The notes under the pieces are model-generated. The model had not been told where the DNA came from. It was given only the letters and a program-made list of their open reading frames with translations, and did no database searches. Positions 59,496 to 64,000 of a stretch of DNA of 64,000 bases are shown here, one piece after another (the stretch's first letter is position 1; each line of letters opens with the position of its first letter). The stretch covers positions 35,802 through 99,801 of the forward strand of contig JBAYIE010000011.1 in NCBI GenBank assembly GCA_041665785.1. Direction: 5' to 3'. The position numbers and the translations under genes are program-made. The stretch is from JBAYIE01 sp041665785 (GTDB lineage: Bacteria; Bacteroidota; Bacteroidia; UKL13-3).

Positions 59496-60092
59496 ATGTC
59501 ACACGATGGAAAAATATTAGCCGAGTTCCTTAAAAAGCAGAACCTTAACGCGAATCAGGTAGCAAACACTATGGGTTTGTCCCGGCAAAACCTGTACTAC
59601 CACTTGAAGCAGGCGACGATTGATGATGGATTTAAAAGCAAACTTGCAGCATATGGGTTCAATGCATTTAATGTGAAACCATTTACCATAAAGAATGGTC
59701 GCCCATACTACGATGTTGATGCAGCTGCAGGAGCTGTAAGCACTTTTGATGATAAAACAGAGACTCCGGCCGCACAGGTTTCTTTTCCGGGTTTTCAAGA
59801 TTGCGACTTTTGGATTAACTGCTTTGGAGATAGTATGTACCCTCTATATCAGTCTGGTGAAATAATCGCTTGTAAGAAGATTGAAAAGGCGTTGGTGCCA
59901 TTTGGAGAAGCGTTTTTGGTTAGACTTCGAGACGGTAACCGGTATATTAAGTATATTCGAAAGAATACTAAGCCGAGCAGATGGAGCTTGGTAAGTGAGA
60001 ATAAGGATAAGTACGATCCATTCGAGGTGAATATTGATGATGTGATAGATGTCTGGATCATAAAAGGAAAACTCAAAAGAAACCAGATATGA
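59496..60092 (+). CDS. CI-like phage repressor with S24 (LexA-type) autoprotease
   Basis: A 198-residue protein. The N-terminal HTH is NLNANQVANTMGLSRQNLYY. A cleavage site Ala78-Gly79 lies in DVDAAAGAVSTF. The S24 peptidase has the nucleophile Ser113 in FGDSMYPLYQSGEII and the Lys near 152 in RYIKYIRK. It keeps the prophage silent and should self-cleave on RecA filaments after DNA damage, so induction by the SOS response is predicted. It overlaps the following secreted protein gene by 4 bp. Confidence 0.9.
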   Translation: MSHDGKILAEFLKKQNLNANQVANTMGLSRQNLYYHLKQATIDDGFKSKLAAYGFNAFNVKPFTIKNGRPYYDVDAAAGAVSTFDDKTETPAAQVSFPGFQDCDFWINCFGDSMYPLYQSGEIIACKKIEKALVPFGEAFLVRLRDGNRYIKYIRKNTKPSRWSLVSENKDKYDPFEVNIDDVIDVWIIKGKLKRNQI

Positions 60093-60610
60093 GATACATT
60101 ATACTACTATTGATTACTTTGATCCCCCTTGCATCTGATGCTCAAATGTATCAAGTGTATTTTGCGCCCAAATACAGTAAGTCGATATTTATTGTAAAGG
60201 ATAGTACCACCACACTTGACAAGATTAAAACCGTGCTTATTATGAACGGTTATACCATTGCAAGCCAAACCGAAACCTCTATTAAAACTGAGTTTACTTC
60301 ACTTAATAATAGTCCACTTGACAAAATCAATTTTACAATAACCGATGTAACCTTAGACTCAGGAAAGTACTGGGTATTCAAAGGTGTATTTGACAATTCT
60401 ACTCGTGGCAACATAGCGATGAATAGTTTTGCAGGATCTTCATCAACGCTTGAATTTAAGAATGATATCTCAGCGCATAGTCCCAATACCCGCTCTGGAA
60501 AGGCCTTTATTGAAATGATCCGGATTGCACAACAGTTTAATAAGGCACTGAACTTTGGACCAGGTACAAAGAAGGGATACGTCAGATTTGAACTTATGAA
60601 TAGTAAATAG
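60089..60610 (+). CDS. Unknown secreted protein in the lysogenic transcript
   Basis: A 173-residue protein with a clear signal peptide (MRYIILLLITLIPLASDAQ) and a soluble domain with MNGYTIASQTETSIKTEF and ISAHSPNTRSGKAFIEMIRI. No family recognised. The 4-bp ATGA overlap with the repressor gene means it should be made in the lysogen. It is thus a lysogenic-conversion candidate acting in the periplasm or at the cell surface. Confidence 0.7.
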   Translation: MRYIILLLITLIPLASDAQMYQVYFAPKYSKSIFIVKDSTTTLDKIKTVLIMNGYTIASQTETSIKTEFTSLNNSPLDKINFTITDVTLDSGKYWVFKGVFDNSTRGNIAMNSFAGSSSTLEFKNDISAHSPNTRSGKAFIEMIRIAQQFNKALNFGPGTKKGYVRFELMNSK

Positions 60611-60627
60611 AAATAATTCACAACACA

Positions 60628-61731
60628 ATGGATTTTAAAGACCAAATCAAGCAGCTCTCTGAACGCGTTTCGAAACTCAAAGATTCGATCCAAACAGAAG
60701 AGGCCACCAAAAACGCTTTTATTATGCCATTTATAAGAGCACTTGGATATGATGTGTTCAATCCCCACGAGGTGGTGCCGGAATTCATTTCAGACATTGG
60801 ATTGAAGAAAGGAGAAAAGATTGATTACGCCATTTTTAAAGATGGTGATCCAATACTTTTGGTTGAATGTAAACACTGGCAGGAGAACCTGGACCTTCAC
60901 GATGGACAACTTCTGCGTTATTTCCATGTAAGCAAAGCAAAGTTCAGCCTACTCACCAATGGAATCGTTTACCGGTTTTATTCAGACCTGGAGGAGAAGA
61001 ACAAAATGGATGAGAAACCGTTTTTGGAATTCAATATCTCAGAAATCAGGGACAACAATATTGAAGAGTTAAAGAAATTTCATAAGTCATATTTTAACGC
61101 AGAATCAATCTCGGCGACGGCAAACGAGTTAAAGTATTTGAATGAATTGCGGGTATTGATTTCAAGAGATCTTAGTGCGCCATCCGATGGTTTTGTTCGC
61201 TTATATGCCTCACAGGCATACTCCGGTAGGTTAACTGAAAAGGCGATGGAGCAATTCAAAGATTACACCACAAAGGCCTGTACTGCATTATTAAACGATC
61301 TTGTAACTGCCAGGCTCCAAAGCGCCCTGAAGAAAGAAGAAGAGAGCATGGTGGCCGAAGCTCCGGTTGCACCTCCAAGAATTGAAACAACTGAAGAGGA
61401 GATGTTTGCCCATATCATTGTTAAAGCAATTTTGGCAAAAGAGTTAGACCCATCGAGGGTATTCATGAGGGATGCCCAGTCATACTGCTCAATAATTCTT
61501 GATGATAACAACCGCAAACCATTAGCAAGACTTTACTTTAATGGGACCAAAAGACAAGTTGGTTTGTTTGAAGCCGGTAGGTCGGAAGTTAAGTATCAGC
61601 TCGAAAGGGTTGAAGACCTGTATACTTATTCAGACAAGCTTTTATCCTGCGTACAATCATATATGAGTAATTCCAATATCAATGACCCTGGGGCACAACA
61701 TACGAATAGCACGCAAGAAGAAGGGGCTTAG
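60628..61731 (+). CDS. Stand-alone HsdR N-terminal-like nuclease (PD-(D/E)xK)
   Basis: A 367-residue protein. EEATKNAFIMPFIRALGYDV starts the domain; the nuclease core is Asp66 in GEKIDYAIF and Glu80/Lys82 in LLVECKHW, followed by QLLRYFHVSKAKFSLLTNG. This equals the HSDR_N-type endonuclease domain of type I restriction subunits, but there is no DEAD helicase part. The C-terminal half (about 240-340) is separate and unknown. It is probably expressed in the lysogen and could cut invading DNA, by inference. Confidence 0.82.
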   Translation: MDFKDQIKQLSERVSKLKDSIQTEEATKNAFIMPFIRALGYDVFNPHEVVPEFISDIGLKKGEKIDYAIFKDGDPILLVECKHWQENLDLHDGQLLRYFHVSKAKFSLLTNGIVYRFYSDLEEKNKMDEKPFLEFNISEIRDNNIEELKKFHKSYFNAESISATANELKYLNELRVLISRDLSAPSDGFVRLYASQAYSGRLTEKAMEQFKDYTTKACTALLNDLVTARLQSALKKEEESMVAEAPVAPPRIETTEEEMFAHIIVKAILAKELDPSRVFMRDAQSYCSIILDDNNRKPLARLYFNGTKRQVGLFEAGRSEVKYQLERVEDLYTYSDKLLSCVQSYMSNSNINDPGAQHTNSTQEEGA

Positions 61732-61879
61732 TCAGGAGGATTTTGCGAAGATTATGGATATCTCCCAGGGGTATTTGTCGCACCTTGAAAATAACTCCCG
61801 GGAACCAAGCATTGATATACTAATTCGTTTGAAAAAGAAACTTGGAACTACATACGAGCAACTGCTCGAGAGTAAATAA
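61682..61879 (+). CDS. Small XRE-family HTH regulator
   Basis: A 65-residue protein, a single helix-turn-helix domain with RIARKKKGLSQEDFAKIMD and QGYLSHLENNSREPSIDIL. It overlaps the nuclease gene by 50 bp in another frame and ends 105 bp before attR. Size and partner resemble the controller (C) proteins of restriction systems; a simple transcription regulator of the cargo genes is the alternative. Confidence 0.85.
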   Translation: MTLGHNIRIARKKKGLSQEDFAKIMDISQGYLSHLENNSREPSIDILIRLKKKLGTTYEQLLESK

Positions 61880-61983
61880 CCGATTCAATAACCGTATCAA
61901 TTTGGAGCGATAATGGCAAAAACTGAAAATATCACCCAACGTATTTACTGGTGTTCCGGGCTGCAAAATCCGGATATCGCTAA

Positions 61984-61998
61984 ACCCGCCATCTCCAC
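61984..61998 (+). repeat. attR core
   Basis: acccgccatctccac, identical to the attL core at 28073-28087. Upstream sequence is phage-derived (no tmRNA T-loop), downstream begins the old host flank of ssrA. Confidence 0.9.
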
Positions 61999-62002
61999 CT
62001 TC

Positions 62003-62047
62003 GCCCGCCATAGCTCCTCGTTCACGAGGAGCGACGGCGGGCTTTTT
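62003..62047 (+). terminator. Original host terminator of ssrA, displaced by the prophage
   Basis: GCCCGCC (62003-62009) pairs with GGCGGGC (62036-62042), and inside GCTCCTCG-TTCA-CGAGGAGC forms a second perfect stem. TTTTT follows. Before integration it stood about 15 bp after the tmRNA 3' end. Confidence 0.8.
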
Positions 62048-62250
62048 AAGTTTTACGGTATATTAAAGTGTATTCAAGGCGGGCTTGCTCCTTCGTGCAC
62101 TGTCGCTATAGTTAAAGTGCAGGTTCCTAACGCTTCAGCGATACCTTGCTCTGCCGAAGTGGCTATGCGGCGGCGACGCGGAAATTAAATCTAAGAAACT
62201 ATCAATTAAAGACTGATAAATATTGGATAATATGTAATACATAAATGTTA
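62048..62250. other. Host intergenic stretch, possible dispersed repeat
   Basis: No convincing gene. The segment 62080-62190 is GC-rich with several short inverted repeats (gtgcactgtcgctatagttaaagtgca-like arms gtgcac/gtgca) unlike its AT-rich flanks; it looks like an intergenic repeat unit, but no second copy is seen in this window. Confidence 0.35.
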
Positions 62251-62258
62251 TATATTTG
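62251..62258 (+). promoter_or_regulatory. Promoter box TATATTTG of the LamG protein gene
   Basis: TATATTTG fits TAnnTTTG and lies 18 bp before the chosen ATG, giving a very short leader. Confidence 0.5.
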
Positions 62259-62276
62259 GTAAAATTCATGTTAGCT

Positions 62277-64000
62277 ATGAAAAAAGTATTCACCTTAATA
62301 ACAGCTGTATGCCTAATATTTATTCAGGCTCGAGCTCAACAAATACAAACTGGTCTGATTGGATATTGGCAATTGGATAGCAATTTCAATGATCTATCCG
62401 GCTTAGGTAATAATGGCACTTCTGTAGGGTCACCTGTTATTGGTCCTGATGTAAATGGTACTGCAAATAGGGCTTTAACGTTTAATGGTACAAGCCAATA
62501 CATTAAAGTTGGGGATATTCTGGATTCAGTTTTTGCAAAATCACCAAAGGCGACATTTTCTATTTCTTTCTGGGCAAAAACAAATCAATTATCGGCGACC
62601 CAAGGAGATAATGTCATTATTGCAAAATCCGGAGCAGGATCCAGCGGTCCTTATCAGTGGTATATGTTACATGAAAATAACGGGAATATTGTTGCTCTTA
62701 TTGCTTATTCAACTACGGCATCAACGAACTTTTATGAAGTAAAATCACAATCAACTGTGAACACTAATCAATGGTTTCATGCTGTATTAACTTACGATGG
62801 TAATCAGTTGAACAATGCGGACCGAATCAAGATTTATGTCAATAAGCAAGCTGGAGTATTCTCAAGAAGTGCTGGAGCTGGAGGAACAACAACCATTAAT
62901 ACAACGCAAGAGATAACAATAGGGGGAACATACTTATCCGGAAATCCAGTGAATGGTTATGAAGGAACAATTGATGAAATTAGAATTTATAACCGTGTAT
63001 TGAACATGGCGGATATAGATTCATTAAATAGTTATAAGATTAGCGTACCACCACCTCCACCGTCTCCACCAGTAGGACTTGTGGCATATTGGCCATTGGA
63101 TAGTAATGTCAAGGATTATTCAGGTTTCAATTTTGATGGTACTAAAATAAATGGACCTGTTGTCGAAAGTGATGTAAATGGAAACATGGGATCACATGCA
63201 TTTAATGGTACTACTCAATACATCAAATATGGTGATATTTTGGATTCAGTATTTGCCAAAACTCCGAATGCTAAATTCTCGATCTCATTCTGGGCAAATA
63301 CACTTCAGTACTCATCAACACAGGGTGACAACGTGATTATAGCCAAATCGGGGGCAGGATCTTCAGGACCATATCAATGGTATGTATCACATGAGAAAGA
63401 CAGTTCAGTAGTTGTCCTTATTTCATATGCAACACTCGCTGGTGTAAATTATTACGAAGTTAAATCGCCAACAAAAGTCCCAATAAACGAGTGGTTTCAT
63501 GGAGTCATTACCTATGATGGTTCACTGGACTCCAATGCCGACAGACTTAAAATATTTATCAACAAACAACCCGGTATCTATTCCCGAAGTTTGGGATCCG
63601 GAGGGACCACAACTATTAACAGTGTACAAGAAGTAACGATTGGAGGAACGTACTCTTCCGGTAATCCAACAAATGGATATCAGGGACGAATTGATGAAGT
63701 AAGATTATATGATATAGTTTTGGGATCGACAGCTATCGATACACTTTACATGTATAAAAAACCAGTATCGCCGCTTCCTCCTCCAATGGGTCTTGTGGCA
63801 TACTGGCCGCTCGACAGCAATACCAATGATCTTTCAGGCAATGGATATCATGGAACCAATGTGGGTTCTCCTGTTGCAGTTTCAGATGTAAATGGCAACC
63901 TGGCAAAGGCTTACAGTTTTAACGGAACCAGTCAGTATATCAAATGTGGAGATATCCTGGATTCGCTCTTTTCCAGAAACCCGTCAACACGATTCTCAAT
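62277..64000 (+). CDS. Secreted multi-LamG (concanavalin-like) protein, 3' truncated by window
   Basis: The frame starts MKKVFTLITAVCLIFIQARA, a signal peptide, and stays open to the window end. An in-frame ATG at 62268 would add three residues. Three tandem LamG-like domains start at about residues 26, 267 and 505 with GL(I/V)(G/A)YWxLDSN and share DNVIIAKSGAGSSGPYQWY and TINxxQExTIGGTY. Pro-rich linkers (PPPPPSPP) separate them. The repeat unit is near 240 residues. It is probably a large surface protein that binds glycans; a type IX sorting domain may lie beyond the window. Confidence 0.85.
   Translation, partial: MKKVFTLITAVCLIFIQARAQQIQTGLIGYWQLDSNFNDLSGLGNNGTSVGSPVIGPDVNGTANRALTFNGTSQYIKVGDILDSVFAKSPKATFSISFWAKTNQLSATQGDNVIIAKSGAGSSGPYQWYMLHENNGNIVALIAYSTTASTNFYEVKSQSTVNTNQWFHAVLTYDGNQLNNADRIKIYVNKQAGVFSRSAGAGGTTTINTTQEITIGGTYLSGNPVNGYEGTIDEIRIYNRVLNMADIDSLNSYKISVPPPPPSPPVGLVAYWPLDSNVKDYSGFNFDGTKINGPVVESDVNGNMGSHAFNGTTQYIKYGDILDSVFAKTPNAKFSISFWANTLQYSSTQGDNVIIAKSGAGSSGPYQWYVSHEKDSSVVVLISYATLAGVNYYEVKSPTKVPINEWFHGVITYDGSLDSNADRLKIFINKQPGIYSRSLGSGGTTTINSVQEVTIGGTYSSGNPTNGYQGRIDEVRLYDIVLGSTAIDTLYMYKKPVSPLPPPMGLVAYWPLDSNTNDLSGNGYHGTNVGSPVAVSDVNGNLAKAYSFNGTSQYIKCGDILDSLFSRNPSTRFS

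Larger units (their letters stand above)
28073..61998. mobile_element. Siphovirus-like prophage integrated in ssrA
   Basis: A 34-kb element bounded by the direct repeat acccgccatctccac. It contains in order: integrase, lysis genes, tail genes, head genes, terminase, replication genes, methyltransferase, a DGR, tRNA-like genes, Cro- and CI-type regulators and a cargo group. The module set (HK97 capsid, protease, portal, P27-like small terminase, tape measure, no contractile sheath) points to a long non-contractile tail. All essential modules look intact except one short frameshift in a lysis-region gene, so it may be inducible. Confidence 0.93.

Noticed and set aside
1..64000. CRISPR arrays, rRNA genes and insertion-sequence transposases
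   Set aside because: I saw no regularly spaced repeats, no rRNA sequence and no transposase motifs in either strand.

Overview
The window looks like a chromosome segment of a member of the Bacteroidota, possibly Chitinophagales-like, although the family is a guess. Signs for this are a type IX secretion cargo with a type B C-terminal sorting domain, promoters of the TAnnTTTG type, a tmRNA tag ending in GENNFAMAA, an HxSNA-type PagL-like outer membrane enzyme and many ATGA stop/start overlaps.

Host part 1 (1-27.7 kb). Positions 1-12.3 kb hold a surface-polysaccharide locus: a sugar aminotransferase cut by the window edge, a flippase, an asparagine synthase-like amidotransferase, two glycosyltransferases, an epimerase, a methyltransferase and an acetyltransferase, with a large type IX cargo protein between the two gene groups. 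Next come a phosphohexomutase, a B12-dependent radical SAM protein, an ArsC/Spx-like protein, an SRP RNA gene, an acyl-CoA carboxylase subunit and a subtilase. A polyhydroxyalkanoate block follows (phaE-phaC-hydrolase, with phaJ divergent), then a dihydrolipoamide acyltransferase, a PagL-like protein, thyA and the tmRNA gene ssrA.

Prophage (28,073-61,998, about 34 kb). A siphovirus-type HK97-fold prophage is integrated in the 3' end of ssrA. A 15-bp core (acccgccatctccac) is present at both ends. The integrase lies just inside attL. The late operon runs leftward from 50.5 to 29.8 kb: HNH, terminase, portal, protease, capsid, connectors, two tail tube proteins, frameshifted tail chaperones, tape measure, tail and fibre proteins, then lysis genes. 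The early operon runs leftward from 59.4 to 50.6 kb: Cro-like protein, small genes, an initiator-like tRNA, a diversity-generating retroelement (DGR), a C5 methyltransferase and replication genes. A CI-like repressor and a cargo group (secreted protein, HsdR-like nuclease, small XRE regulator) read rightward up to attR.

The most notable system is the DGR at 55,011-57,579. It has a reverse transcriptase, an adenine-rich template repeat, and three consecutive small target genes whose variable repeats differ from the template almost only at template adenines. Two of the three variable repeats are identical over 75 bp although the genes that carry them have diverged. The DGR sits in the early operon and not beside the tail genes.

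Host part 2 (62.0-64 kb). Directly after attR lies the original ssrA terminator, then a secreted protein with tandem LamG-like domains that runs off the window.
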